Shown: positions 7,930 to 16,369 of the stretch, piece by piece
How positions within the stretch are numbered: the stretch's first letter is position 1
Layout of the letters: each line of letters begins with the position of its first letter
Made by a program: the position numbers and the translations under genes
DNA from: CAZILN01 sp964540005
GTDB lineage: Bacteria > Bacteroidota > Bacteroidia > Bacteroidales > SM23-62
Direction: 5' to 3'
Assembly (NCBI GenBank): GCA_964540005.1
Contig: CAZILN010000228.1
Coordinates: 1-24,321 of the forward strand
Length of the DNA stretch: 24,321 nt
Notes under the pieces: generated by a model
What the model saw: the letters and a program-made list of their open reading frames with translations, nothing else
Databases searched by the model: none
Told to the model about the DNA's origin: nothing

Positions 7930-10900
7930 ATGAGCGAAAAGATACTAAAAGCCCTGATGCAGTTATTTGCAATTATTGCACGACCCGGCAGCAGCCGCAA
8001 TGACAGGTTAATTGTTGTTGAGTCATTTTTAAAAAGGCAATTGAATAATGAACTGATCCGGGAATATCTTAAAGTATTTGAAGAATATTATACTACCTAC
8101 CAGGAAAAGCTTGAGGAAGGTAGTAAAAAGCGGGTCCGGATGATCTCCGCGAGTTCTGTACGGGTCCTCAAAATCTGTACGGCAATAAACGAAGAACTGG
8201 CACAACCACAGAAAATCATCGTACTGATACAGCTGCTTGAATTCGTCAAAAGCGACAGCGAGGTAATTACCGAGCAGGAGCTGGAATTCCTGAACACTGT
8301 CGCAGAAACTTTCAACATTCCGGAGGACGAATACCGGCACCTGCGCGACTTTGTCCTCTTATCATTTGATGAAGTGCCCAGTTCTGAGGAGATCCTGATA
8401 ATTGACAGTAAAGATGACACGGAGTTCAAGAATGCCAAGCACATGTCCATACCAAACTTCCAGGGACAAATACGTGTTCTCCATATAATGAGTACTAAGA
8501 TGTACTTCATCAGGTATTTCGGATCAAGTGAAATGTACCTGAATGCTCACCTGATGCTGGAGGATAAGGTATATGTATTCACCACCGGGTCATCTATACG
8601 GAACCAGCAGATCAAGCCTTTGTATTACAGCGATGTCGTAAACCGCTTTCAGCTGGATAAGATCAAGGAAAAGATAGTGTATGAAGTCCGTAATATCGAA
8701 TATCGTTTTAAAAGCGGGAAAATAGGTCTTCATAAAATGAGTTTCCTTGAAGAATCAGGAAGCCTGATAGGAATCATGGGAGCCAGCGGAGCCGGCAAAT
8801 CCACCCTTCTCAACGTGCTGAACGGATCATCCGAACCGACTGAAGGACAAATACTGATCAACGGAATTGACATTTTTAAGGACAGGGACGATATTGAGGG
8901 TATCATAGGGCATGTGTCACAGGATGACCTTCTGATAGAGGACCTTTCTGTTTATCAGAACCTGTACTACAATGCCAAACTTTGCTTCGATAATTATAAT
9001 GAAGAACAGATCGTTGAAGCGGTCAAAACAACCCTTGAAAACCTGGGATTGTGGGAGATAAGGGACATCCAGGTTGGTAGTCCCCTGAATAAGAAGATCA
9101 GCGGTGGTCAGAGAAAGCGGCTCAATATAGCCCTGGAACTGATCAGGGAACCCGCGGTCCTGTTCCTCGATGAACCGACTTCCGGACTCTCTTCCAGGGA
9201 TTCCGAGAACATTCTTGACCTTCTGAAGGAACTTTCCCTGAAAGGCAAACTGGTCATGGTCGTGATCCACCAGCCATCTTCGGATATATTTAAAATGTTT
9301 GACAAACTGATTGTACTGGATACAGGAGGCTGGCTGATCTATACCGGTCCACCGGTAGAATCAATTATTTATTTTAAGGAACGCATCCATCATGCCAATT
9401 TCAATGAGAGTGAGTGTCATGTGTGCGGTAACGTGACACCCGAACAGGTATTCAATATTGTAGAGGCCAATGTGCTGGATGAATATGGCAATACAACAAA
9501 AGTAAGGAAAGTCGCCCCTGTCGAATGGCATCATGATTATCTTGAATTTCAGCAGGCGGATTTTACACCGCCGGATGAATATACAATGCTGCCCGAGATA
9601 CAGTTTAAGATCCCGAACAGGCTCAGGCAGTTCTTCATCTTCGCCAAAAGGGATGTGCTTTCGAAACTGGCCAATACACAGTACCTGGTTATCAACTTCG
9701 TGGAAGCTCCCTTCCTGGCATTATTACTGGCCTCTATTGTCAAATACTATGACGAAACCGTGGCGAATACCTATGGATATTATCTTGACAAGAATTCAAA
9801 CCTCCCTGTGTATATTTTCATGTCAGTTGTCATAGCCATTTTCATGGGCCTGACGGTAAGTGCGGAGGAGATCATCAAGGACAGGAAGATCAAAAAACGG
9901 GAAGCCTTCCTTAATTTGAGCTGGTCGGGCTACCTCTTCTCAAAAGTAGCTGTATTGTTCTTTATATCCGCCATACAGGCACTTAGCTATGTGCTGATCG
10001 GGAATGCGATCATGGAAATTAAGGGCATGTATTTCCATTACTGGCTGGTCTTATTCAGTGCATGGACTGGCTCTATCATGATGGGTCTGGTCATATCGGA
10101 CAGTTTTAAGACAGTTGTTACAATTTACATCCTGATCCCCTTCCTGGTAATACCACACATCCTGCTGAGCGGGGTCATGGTGAAATTCGAGAAGATCAAC
10201 CCCAAGATCAGTTCCCCTGTCAATATACCATTTTACGGTGAGTTAATTACTGCCAGGTGGGCCTATGAGGCAGCCGCTGTACACCAGTTTAAGAACAACG
10301 ACTACAGCAGGAATTTCTACAGGTTCGATAAAGCGGTGAGCAATGGCAATTTCAAGAAAATGTACTGGTATGACGAGATGATCAAAAAGACTAATTCCAT
10401 TGAAAGAAACCTCAATAATGCGGATCAGGAGGAGGTATTGCGAGACCTCAGGGTGCTGAAAAACGAGATCACCAAGGAAAACAGGCTGAATCCACTGGTG
10501 AAGTTTGAAAACCCAGAGAGAATCAATGCCGAGAACCTGTCCACTACCCTCCTGTTAGACCTTCAGGATTATATTGAGAAGATCAAGCAGTATAATATTA
10601 CACTCAGTAATAAGGCCGGGGATGCAAAAAATGATCTGACAAAGGAAATGGAACTGGAAATGGGACCTCAAGCATTTCGTAAGCTGATCAGGGACCATCA
10701 TAATAAACAGCTGTCAGATTTTGCCATAAACAGTGATGTGATTGAAAAGATCATTGAATATAAAGACAATTTATACCAGAAGTCCGATCCCATCTACCTT
10801 GATCCGCAGCAGAAGTTTATCAGGGCTCATTTCTATGCACCGAGGAAACAGATATTCGGGAAGTACTATGATACCTACTGGGTTAATATATTAGTTATCT

Positions 10901-11007
10901 GGATTATGACCATAGGATTCTTCCTGGCATTGTATTTCAGGCTGCTTAAGAGACTGCTTGATTCATTCGAGGAACTGGGCCATCGGTTAAACAAAGGCAG
11001 TGGTTAG
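7930..11007 (+). CDS. ABCG-like ABC transporter (ATPase and permease fused) with TerB-like N-terminus
   Basis: 1025 residues. Residues about 1-150 are helical and resemble a TerB-like domain. Residues 165-245 form a beta-rich linker with a YYSD motif (232-235) of unknown role. The ABC ATPase follows: Walker A GASGAGKST (284-292), signature SGGQRKR (391-397), Walker B LFLDEPTSG (411-419) and the switch His447 in VVIHQPSSD. A Cys-X2-Cys pair (Cys496, Cys499) follows the nucleotide domain. Permease spans lie near 583-603, 626-645, 669-692, 702-722 and 727-750, with a sixth at about 984-1004. Between spans five and six is a loop of about 230 residues (752-982), helical and charged. ATPase first, permease second in one chain, plus six spans, fits ABCG/ABC-2 half-transporters that work as dimers; substrate is unknown. 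A two-codon frame ATG-CTA-TGA (7925-7933) overlaps the start codon. The gene appears monocistronic. Confidence 0.88.
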   Translation: MSEKILKALMQLFAIIARPGSSRNDRLIVVESFLKRQLNNELIREYLKVFEEYYTTYQEKLEEGSKKRVRMISASSVRVLKICTAINEELAQPQKIIVLIQLLEFVKSDSEVITEQELEFLNTVAETFNIPEDEYRHLRDFVLLSFDEVPSSEEILIIDSKDDTEFKNAKHMSIPNFQGQIRVLHIMSTKMYFIRYFGSSEMYLNAHLMLEDKVYVFTTGSSIRNQQIKPLYYSDVVNRFQLDKIKEKIVYEVRNIEYRFKSGKIGLHKMSFLEESGSLIGIMGASGAGKSTLLNVLNGSSEPTEGQILINGIDIFKDRDDIEGIIGHVSQDDLLIEDLSVYQNLYYNAKLCFDNYNEEQIVEAVKTTLENLGLWEIRDIQVGSPLNKKISGGQRKRLNIALELIREPAVLFLDEPTSGLSSRDSENILDLLKELSLKGKLVMVVIHQPSSDIFKMFDKLIVLDTGGWLIYTGPPVESIIYFKERIHHANFNESECHVCGNVTPEQVFNIVEANVLDEYGNTTKVRKVAPVEWHHDYLEFQQADFTPPDEYTMLPEIQFKIPNRLRQFFIFAKRDVLSKLANTQYLVINFVEAPFLALLLASIVKYYDETVANTYGYYLDKNSNLPVYIFMSVVIAIFMGLTVSAEEIIKDRKIKKREAFLNLSWSGYLFSKVAVLFFISAIQALSYVLIGNAIMEIKGMYFHYWLVLFSAWTGSIMMGLVISDSFKTVVTIYILIPFLVIPHILLSGVMVKFEKINPKISSPVNIPFYGELITARWAYEAAAVHQFKNNDYSRNFYRFDKAVSNGNFKKMYWYDEMIKKTNSIERNLNNADQEEVLRDLRVLKNEITKENRLNPLVKFENPERINAENLSTTLLLDLQDYIEKIKQYNITLSNKAGDAKNDLTKEMELEMGPQAFRKLIRDHHNKQLSDFAINSDVIEKIIEYKDNLYQKSDPIYLDPQQKFIRAHFYAPRKQIFGKYYDTYWVNILVIWIMTIGFFLALYFRLLKRLLDSFEELGHRLNKGSG

Positions 11008-11053
11008 GATCCCCTGCTGATGCAATAGACAGGCGTTCTGCTTTACCCAATAG

Positions 11054-11087
11054 AAAAGCCGCCTCATCTGAAATGACAAGACGGCTT
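11054..11087. terminator. Hairpin between convergent genes, possible terminator
   Basis: AAGCCG (11056-11061) pairs with CGGCTT (11082-11087), and an inner TCAT/ATGA pair can extend the stem. Read on the minus strand, the stem is followed by TTTT (11057-11054). On the plus strand it lies about 50 bp after the ABC transporter stop, followed by a weaker T-content. It may serve both the transporter and the siaC transcript as a backup. Confidence 0.5.
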
Positions 11088-11108
11088 ATTCAGTGTATAC
11101 TATAATGT

Positions 11109-11132
11109 AAAAAGCTGCAGCTGTGCAGCTTT
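11109..11132 (-). terminator. Intrinsic terminator after siaC
   Basis: A perfect 9-bp stem AAAGCTGCA (11111-11119) and TGCAGCTTT (11124-11132) with a four-base loop. On the minus strand it ends in five T residues (11113-11109). It starts 20 bp downstream of the siaC stop codon at 11152, the usual distance for a rho-independent terminator. Confidence 0.8.
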
Positions 11133-11151
11133 CTTATATACCTAAAATAAA

Positions 11152-11532
11152 CTATTCAACTATTTCAATCATCTTGAACGGAACCCGGATGATAGACTCG
11201 TAGTCCTCTCCAGCTTCCAGCATATCCTCATCATCCTCCTCATAATGCCAGTTGATAATGACATCATTCTTGGCCTTATGAATGGCTTCAAGCTTCTTGA
11301 AGACATCAAGGATGCACTTTGAAGAGCTGGTGTTGAAATATTCCAGCTGCACATTAACAATGGTTTTCTCTGCCGGACTTCCGCCATACTCTTCCAACCA
11401 GTCTACCAGGGGTTTGTAAAACTCTATAGAGTTCTCAGGAATGGATCTTCCCTTGATCTCAACAACTCCTGTACCAGCGTCAAATTTTACTGTAGGGGTT
11501 TTCGGTGTGCCTTCGATTGAAATTGGTTCCAT
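11152..11532 (-). CDS. siaC: SiaC family regulatory phosphoprotein (DUF1987)
   Basis: 126 residues from ATG 11532; a TTG four codons upstream (11544) is a weaker start. The family pattern is clear: TPTVKFDAGTGVVEIKGRSIPENSIEFY near the N-terminus, LEYFNTSSSK in the middle and INWHYEEDDEDMLEAGEDYE near the C-terminus. In Pseudomonas, SiaC is phosphorylated by SiaB on a threonine of the 'NTSS' loop (Thr68) and, when unphosphorylated, binds the diguanylate cyclase SiaD. With the ATG at 11532 the equivalent threonine here is also residue 68. It is cytosolic. It follows siaB by 31 bp in an obvious two-gene operon that ends at the hairpin at 11109-11132. No SiaA phosphatase or SiaD is in the window. 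A diverged paralogue is at 16370-16768. Confidence 0.9.
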   Translation of the reverse strand: MEPISIEGTPKTPTVKFDAGTGVVEIKGRSIPENSIEFYKPLVDWLEEYGGSPAEKTIVNVQLEYFNTSSSKCILDVFKKLEAIHKAKNDVIINWHYEEDDEDMLEAGEDYESIIRVPFKMIEIVE

Positions 11533-11563
11533 ACTCAATATCAATTAATTAGTTAGTAACAAT

Positions 11564-12112
11564 TTAGGAAATATATACATCAAGATTGAAAAAATAATAG
11601 TCGTCTTCGTAATGCTGAAAGGTATACTCCAGTTTGTTCCCGGTCTTCCTTGCAATATCTACCAGGCCTAATCCCCCACCTCCCTTGGCAGACAGCTTCT
11701 GATGATTCAGGATAAATTTATACATATCCTTTAGTTCGTCCTTGGAAAGGGAGTTGATCTTATCAATTTTATCCTTCAGGAATTTGATCTTTTCGGATGT
11801 AATGAAATTCCCACATGTAATCTTAATAGTGTCATTCACCTTGGCAATTACCAGGACCCCAAACTTGGAATCAAATTCCTTCTTGATATCATCAGGTAAT
11901 TCCTCTACATGATGATACAGATTCTGAAGACTCTCAACAAGAACATTATATACTTTCTTTCTAACCTTGGCTTCCTCGTCTGCAGCTTCAAGCTTCTCTT
12001 CAATATCCTCCAGAACACTATTTATGAGATCTGTCGTGATGCTTCCTTTATACGCCAGAAGAACATTTCCACCATTCAGCTTAGAATAATACTCGTGTAC
12101 ATCAAAGCTCAT
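11564..12112 (-). CDS. siaB: SiaB family protein kinase
   Basis: 182 residues starting at ATG 12112. It is a small GHKL-fold ATPase without sensor or histidine-containing dimerisation domain: an N-box-like helix VYNVLVESLQNLYHHVEE (about 54-71) and a glycine-rich lid GGGGLGLVDIARKTG (about 144-158). SiaB-type kinases phosphorylate the partner SiaC on Thr, acting like anti-sigma kinases in a partner switch. It is followed by siaC 31 bp downstream, so kinase and substrate are made together. A Bacteroidota-type promoter lies 53 bp upstream (12165-12193). Length and motifs fit the family throughout. The output protein in this organism is not visible. Confidence 0.88.
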   Translation of the reverse strand: MSFDVHEYYSKLNGGNVLLAYKGSITTDLINSVLEDIEEKLEAADEEAKVRKKVYNVLVESLQNLYHHVEELPDDIKKEFDSKFGVLVIAKVNDTIKITCGNFITSEKIKFLKDKIDKINSLSKDELKDMYKFILNHQKLSAKGGGGLGLVDIARKTGNKLEYTFQHYEDDYYFFNLDVYIS

Positions 12113-12164
12113 ACAGGGTAGTACTTTTACTCAAAATAAATATAAAAATTTTCTTTCAGCTCAG

Positions 12165-12193
12165 CAAATATATAAAAAATAATCAGTCCGCAA
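12165..12193 (-). promoter_or_regulatory. Bacteroidota-type promoter for siaB-siaC
   Basis: Read on the minus strand: TTG at 12193-12191, an 18-bp AT-rich spacer, and TATATTTG at 12172-12165, an exact match to the TAnnTTTG -7 element. The expected start of transcription gives a leader of about 45 bases before the siaB ATG. The remaining 12194-12338 region holds only a small AAAAATC/GATTTTT inverted repeat (12264-12279). Confidence 0.65.
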
Positions 12194-12338
12194 AAAATTG
12201 GCTTCTAAAGGCTTTCAACTGTCTGCAACTGTTACAATAAGATTTCAAGATATGAAAGTAGATAAAAATCCAGATTTTTCCTGATAAATCTTATTTATTT
12301 ATTCACAGGCCTTATGCTACGGACCAAATTCAAGCGAT

Positions 12339-13490
12339 TTAGGTTGCTTCATTACGGTATTTTGATTTCATACTGCCCCTGTATAAACTGAAGGCACTAT
12401 AATGACACTCGAGAGGACCATTAAACAGGACGACACGTTTTGATGGTCGTAATCCGAAGTGTTTCATAGCCTCTTTATTGCTGCTCAACACCCAGGCCTC
12501 ATGCCCTGTGAAGTTGCTTTTAAGCCTGTCCCCTATCCGGCTGTAAAAGTCATTTATATCCTCTTTGCCAAGTCGCTCTCCGTAGGGTGGGTTCATGATT
12601 ACCAGGATGTTCTCTGAAGAAGGCTGTACCTTGAAAAAATCTTTTCGGCTTACAGTAATACTGTCTTTCAGCCGGGCAGCAGCCAGATTGGATATACAAG
12701 CCAGTACAGCCTGACCCGATATATCGGAACCGATAATTTCAGGTTTCTTATCAGGCTCTGTGCTACTGTAGGAACTGATCTCACTGAATAATTCCGGATC
12801 ATAGTCTCGCCAGCGCTGAAAACCATATGACCTGCCTGTAAAACCGGGAGGAATGTCAAGAGCAATCATCGCTGCTTCAATTAAAAGGGTCCCTGATCCG
12901 CACATAGGATCCATCAGTGCCTGTTCACCCTTCCAGCCGCTGATCAGTACCATTCCGGCAGCCAGCACTTCATTCAAGGGTGCTGCAGACTCTTTTATCC
13001 GGTACCCCCTTTTATGCAACGACTCTCCGGAGCTGTCAAGTGAGAGGGTGCATTGCTGCTGATTGATATGTATATTGATCCTCAGATCAGGAGCATCATG
13101 GGATACCGATGGTCGCCTGTTCTGCTTTTCCTTGAATTGATCAACTATAGCATCTTTAACCCTGAGGGATACATATTGTGAATGAGTAAATACATCCGAA
13201 TACACCACACTGTCTACATGAAGGCTGCCACGGGCATCAAGGTATTCTCCCCAAGGGACCTTCCTGACACGATCATATAATTCATTGTCGTTCCTGGCTG
13301 TAAAACGACTGATTGGCAGTAAGATACGTAAGGCTGTCCTGAGACGGTAATTCGCTTTGTATAATAAATCCCTGTTACCCTCGAACTGAACAGCCCTTTT
13401 CAGTATCCTGATATGCTGACCGCCAAGCTTCTGTATTTCATCTGCCAGTAAGTGTTCCAGTCCGAATAAAGTTTTAGCCAGTATTTCCAT
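12339..13490 (-). CDS. THUMP-domain class I RNA methyltransferase (RlmL/YpsC-like)
   Basis: 383 residues. The N-terminus (MEILAKTLFGLEHLLADEIQKLGG) and residues about 45-155 correspond to a ferredoxin-like plus THUMP RNA-binding region. The catalytic Rossmann domain has the SAM-binding motif DPMCGSGTLLIEAA (194-207), an acidic motif GSDISGQA (254-261) and the base-methylation motif NPPYGERL (300-307), as in N2-guanine methyltransferases. It matches the short RlmL-type enzymes that methylate 23S rRNA G2445, without the second RlmK half found in E. coli. The specific site is inferred from family. It is the last gene of the ctpA-pnuC-nadR operon, 12 bp after the kinase gene. Confidence 0.88.
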   Translation of the reverse strand: MEILAKTLFGLEHLLADEIQKLGGQHIRILKRAVQFEGNRDLLYKANYRLRTALRILLPISRFTARNDNELYDRVRKVPWGEYLDARGSLHVDSVVYSDVFTHSQYVSLRVKDAIVDQFKEKQNRRPSVSHDAPDLRINIHINQQQCTLSLDSSGESLHKRGYRIKESAAPLNEVLAAGMVLISGWKGEQALMDPMCGSGTLLIEAAMIALDIPPGFTGRSYGFQRWRDYDPELFSEISSYSSTEPDKKPEIIGSDISGQAVLACISNLAAARLKDSITVSRKDFFKVQPSSENILVIMNPPYGERLGKEDINDFYSRIGDRLKSNFTGHEAWVLSSNKEAMKHFGLRPSKRVVLFNGPLECHYSAFSLYRGSMKSKYRNEAT

Positions 13491-13502
13491 AGATAGTTCT
13501 TA

Positions 13503-14039
13503 TTAATAATCCTTTGAAATGAAATCATTAACTGCCCTGATAGCACTTTGACAACGAAGTTGATTGCTGCCTTTTATCACAACGACAGGAAATCCGAAAT
13601 TCTCAGCTTCCTTTCTGTACATATGAAAGAGTTTCATCCTCATTTCTCCGGGATTTTCCCTGACCTGATCGGCAACCCATGGCAGATCCGGATAACACAG
13701 GAGAAACAGGTCGATATCTGCATTTTCCAGGTATTCATCAATCCATCCAGGATACCGTCCGAAGGCTATATTGAACCACACTTTGGTAATAACCAGCCAT
13801 GTATCATAAAAGAGGTATTGACCTGTCTTTCCAAGCATTTCCTTTTCCAGTTTTACCTGGACTTCAGCAATATGTTCCACATCTTCATAAATATATGGCC
13901 TTTTCAGTTCAGAAATATATTTCCGGGCATATTCATTAATATACAGGCCATTAAAATGCCTTGACAGGTCTTGTACAAGGCTTGTTTTACCGGTCGATTC
14001 CGGACCTGATATCACTATTCTTCTAAGGCCCGTACTCAT
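13503..14039 (-). CDS. NadR-type nicotinamide riboside kinase (AAA family)
   Basis: 178 residues from ATG 14039. A longer frame to 14075 would overlap pnuC more deeply and lacks homology-like text. It has a P-loop GPESTGKTSL (about residues 12-21), the EYARKYI segment, a 'FYDTWLVITKVWF' region, and an LLCYPDLPW segment, all typical of the C-terminal ribosylnicotinamide kinase domain of NadR. The N-terminal nucleotidyltransferase and DNA-binding domains of enteric NadR are absent, so this is a stand-alone kinase. It would phosphorylate nicotinamide riboside to NMN in the cytosol, trapping what PnuC imports. It overlaps the 3' end of pnuC by 17 bp, indicating translational coupling. Confidence 0.85.
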   Translation of the reverse strand: MSTGLRRIVISGPESTGKTSLVQDLSRHFNGLYINEYARKYISELKRPYIYEDVEHIAEVQVKLEKEMLGKTGQYLFYDTWLVITKVWFNIAFGRYPGWIDEYLENADIDLFLLCYPDLPWVADQVRENPGEMRMKLFHMYRKEAENFGFPVVVIKGSNQLRCQSAIRAVNDFISKDY

Positions 14040-14619
14040 TAATAAAGGTTTTTTTCCACTGGAAATAGCCCACAACCGCTATGCCGGCATATATGACATA
14101 TAAGAATGTGGTTGGATACATTGCTTTGTACAGGTATAAACCTGCTGCAACTGCATCAATAACAATCCATAACAACCAGTGCTCAATGATCTTCCTTGCC
14201 AGCATCCAGGTGGCAATAATGCTAGCGGCAGTTGTAAAGGCATCTCCCCATGGAACATCAGAATCAGTAAACTGCTCGAGAACCTGTGCAATGGAAACAA
14301 AAAGAATTATAAAAATGAGAAAGGATAATACAAGCACTTTCCGTGAAGCCTGTGAAACCGGTAAATTACCAGCCTTATCTCCACTGTTCCCATAAACCCA
14401 GTGATACCATCCGTAACAGCTGATCACCAGATAATACCCCTGCAGGCTCATATCGGCATAAAATCCGGTCACAAAAAAAATGTATATGAAAAGACCTGCG
14501 GATATTATCCCGAAAGGCCAGAGCCATATCTTCTGCCTTACTGAAAAATACAGGTAAATCAGGCTGCTTATGACACCCAGGACCTCAATATAGGCTGAAG
14601 ATAAAAAATCGAGAACCAA
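14023..14619 (-). CDS. pnuC: PnuC-family nicotinamide riboside transporter
   Basis: 198 residues with about seven membrane spans. The characteristic start IEVLGVISSLIYLYFSVRQK, the KIWLWPFGIISAGLFIYIF segment, the aromatic QGYYLVISCYGWYHWVYG motif, and WIVIDAVAAGLYLYK late in the chain are PnuC hallmarks. The start appears to be TTG at 14619; no ATG is available in frame upstream before a position inside the preceding gene, and this start fits the family's N-terminus. PnuC members facilitate uptake of unphosphorylated vitamin precursors, and the overlapping kinase gene points to nicotinamide riboside rather than thiamine or riboflavin. It lies 26 bp after the ctpA-type gene. Confidence 0.9.
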   Translation of the reverse strand: MVLDFLSSAYIEVLGVISSLIYLYFSVRQKIWLWPFGIISAGLFIYIFFVTGFYADMSLQGYYLVISCYGWYHWVYGNSGDKAGNLPVSQASRKVLVLSFLIFIILFVSIAQVLEQFTDSDVPWGDAFTTAASIIATWMLARKIIEHWLLWIVIDAVAAGLYLYKAMYPTTFLYVIYAGIAVVGYFQWKKTFINEYGP

Positions 14620-14645
14620 TTCGTGATGATGAATATTGGAATAAA

Positions 14646-16265
14646 CTACTGATTATTCTGTCTCTGAAATACAGCCTGGTACATCTTGGAACCGTCCAGG
14701 ACTTCAAGAGCTTTTTGTACTGAGGGATTGATGGTATTAATAATTTCATAAAAACAGCTCGTATTCCATAAATCCCTGGCAATATATGCCTTGACCAGTA
14801 ATTTAAGGTAATCTTCAGAGTTATTGTAATCTTCCTCGTCAAATTCCAGTCCTTCCTTCCCGGCAAATTCCACCAGTTCCTGCATTACCTCGTCAGTTAC
14901 TATAAAGTTATTCTTATAGAGCTCAAAATCAGGATAAGCCGACAGGAGTTCAGACCTGTGGTCATCAACATAAGAGAGGATATAAGTATTAAATAATCCC
15001 CGGTTCAGAATTTTGCGGTAATAATCTGAGAAATAGCTGGTGTCTATAGGTACAAAGAAGTCCGGCATGATCCCTCCTCCACCATAAACGGTCCGCTGAC
15101 TCAGCAGGGTTTCATACCTGAGGGAGTCAGGGAAAGCTATTTTATCTTCATCACTGAGTTCTCCGTTATTATATCTATGTACCAGGTCCTGTGAATAATC
15201 CTCAAAGCCATTCGAATAGGATTTCTGTATAAGACGGCCTGTGGGTGTGTAGTATCTGGCAATTGTCAACCTGATCATTGAGCTATCGATCAGTTTGAGT
15301 GGGCTCTGTACCAGGCCCTTGCCAAATGACCTTCGTCCGACGATTATCCCCCTGTCCCAATCCTGGACAGCGCCTGCAACAATCTCACTGGCAGAGGCGG
15401 ATCCCTCATCTATGATAATTATCACCCTTCCTTTCTGGAACTCGCCGCGGGAAGAAGCCTTAAAAGTCCTCCTGGGATGATTTAATCCTTCAGTATATAC
15501 TATGAGCTTATCATTATCAAGGAATTCGTCAGCGAGCCTGATGGCTACATCCAGGTAGCCTCCGCCGTTATTGCTCAGATCAAGGATGAGGTCCTGTATT
15601 CCCTGCCTTTTTAATTCTGCAAGAGCCTTCCTGAACTCGTCTAGGGTAGTAAAGGCAAAACGGTTGATCTTTATGTATCCCGTCTCCTGGTTAATCATGT
15701 AGTTAGCATCCACGCTATAGATTGGTATCTTATCCCGGGTAATGGTAAAATCCAGTAATTCGTGAACCGATCTCCTTTTTACTGAAACAGTTACCCTGGT
15801 ACCTTTATCCCCGCGCAGTTTCTTGTATACATCAGTGGTCTTTATGCCGACGCCGCCAACATTCTCGGATTCGATCTTTACGATCCGGTCCCCGGCCATT
15901 ATCCCGACTTTTTCAGAGGGACCCCCAGGAATAGGGTTAATTATAAATATGGTATCATCCAGAATATTGAATGACACTCCAATTCCTTCAAAATTCCCCT
16001 GAAGGGGTTCAGACATCTCCTTAACTTCTTCCTTGGTGAGATAGGTGGAATGAGGGTCAAGTGTTTGAAGCATCTCAATAATGGCAGTCTCGACAAGATG
16101 CTGCTGATCAACACTATCCACATAATATTTGTCGATCCAGTTAAGGACCTGGCTGATTTTTACGGACTCATCGCTGAAAATCTGGGAAATTACCGGATTG
16201 GCTGTGAACAATAATACTGCAAAAAGGCTTATCCATACCCTCCTGGTACATCTTTTTCTACTCAT
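14646..16265 (-). CDS. Carboxy-terminal processing protease (S41 family, CtpA-like)
   Basis: 539 residues from ATG 16265; an upstream TTG frame (16292) is rejected because a -7 element lies over it. A signal or anchor segment (about 10-28) directs export. A PDZ domain is at about 88-165 (GIGVSF, GPSEKVGIMAGDRIVKI). The S41 catalytic core contains DLSNNGGGYLDVA (229-241), DEGSASASEI (286-295, probable nucleophile Ser291) and RRSFGKGLVQ (311-320, probable general base Lys316); the 25-residue Ser-Lys spacing matches known family members. The C-terminal region (about 400-539) is a helical tail. Such periplasmic proteases trim C-termini of envelope proteins. It heads an operon with pnuC, the NadR-like kinase and the methyltransferase, although these have no obvious functional link to it. 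Confidence 0.92.
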   Translation of the reverse strand: MSRKRCTRRVWISLFAVLLFTANPVISQIFSDESVKISQVLNWIDKYYVDSVDQQHLVETAIIEMLQTLDPHSTYLTKEEVKEMSEPLQGNFEGIGVSFNILDDTIFIINPIPGGPSEKVGIMAGDRIVKIESENVGGVGIKTTDVYKKLRGDKGTRVTVSVKRRSVHELLDFTITRDKIPIYSVDANYMINQETGYIKINRFAFTTLDEFRKALAELKRQGIQDLILDLSNNGGGYLDVAIRLADEFLDNDKLIVYTEGLNHPRRTFKASSRGEFQKGRVIIIIDEGSASASEIVAGAVQDWDRGIIVGRRSFGKGLVQSPLKLIDSSMIRLTIARYYTPTGRLIQKSYSNGFEDYSQDLVHRYNNGELSDEDKIAFPDSLRYETLLSQRTVYGGGGIMPDFFVPIDTSYFSDYYRKILNRGLFNTYILSYVDDHRSELLSAYPDFELYKNNFIVTDEVMQELVEFAGKEGLEFDEEDYNNSEDYLKLLVKAYIARDLWNTSCFYEIINTINPSVQKALEVLDGSKMYQAVFQRQNNQ

Positions 16266-16289
16266 CTGAAAGAATTTATGTTTGGAACA

Positions 16290-16297
16290 CAAAAATA
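16290..16297 (-). promoter_or_regulatory. Possible -7 element for the ctpA operon
   Basis: On the minus strand the sequence is TATTTTTG, a match to TAnnTTTG, 24-32 bp upstream of the ATG at 16265. No clear TTG box is seen at the expected -33 distance. It implies a short leader and excludes the TTG codon at 16292 as a start. Confidence 0.45.
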
Positions 16298-16369
16298 GTA
16301 AAAAACACCTGTCTGGAGGAGCTTTAACCCTAATTTAACAGTATCAGAGAAAAAGTATGGACTGGATAG

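Noticed and set aside
7925..7933. Two-codon upstream frame ATG-CTA-TGA overlapping the transporter start
   Set aside because: It could be a regulatory mini-frame, but such a short match is expected by chance and has no supporting ribosome-binding signal.
14620..14645. Vitamin riboswitch upstream of pnuC
   Set aside because: Only 26 bp separate pnuC from the preceding stop codon, too little for a TPP or NAD-related riboswitch.
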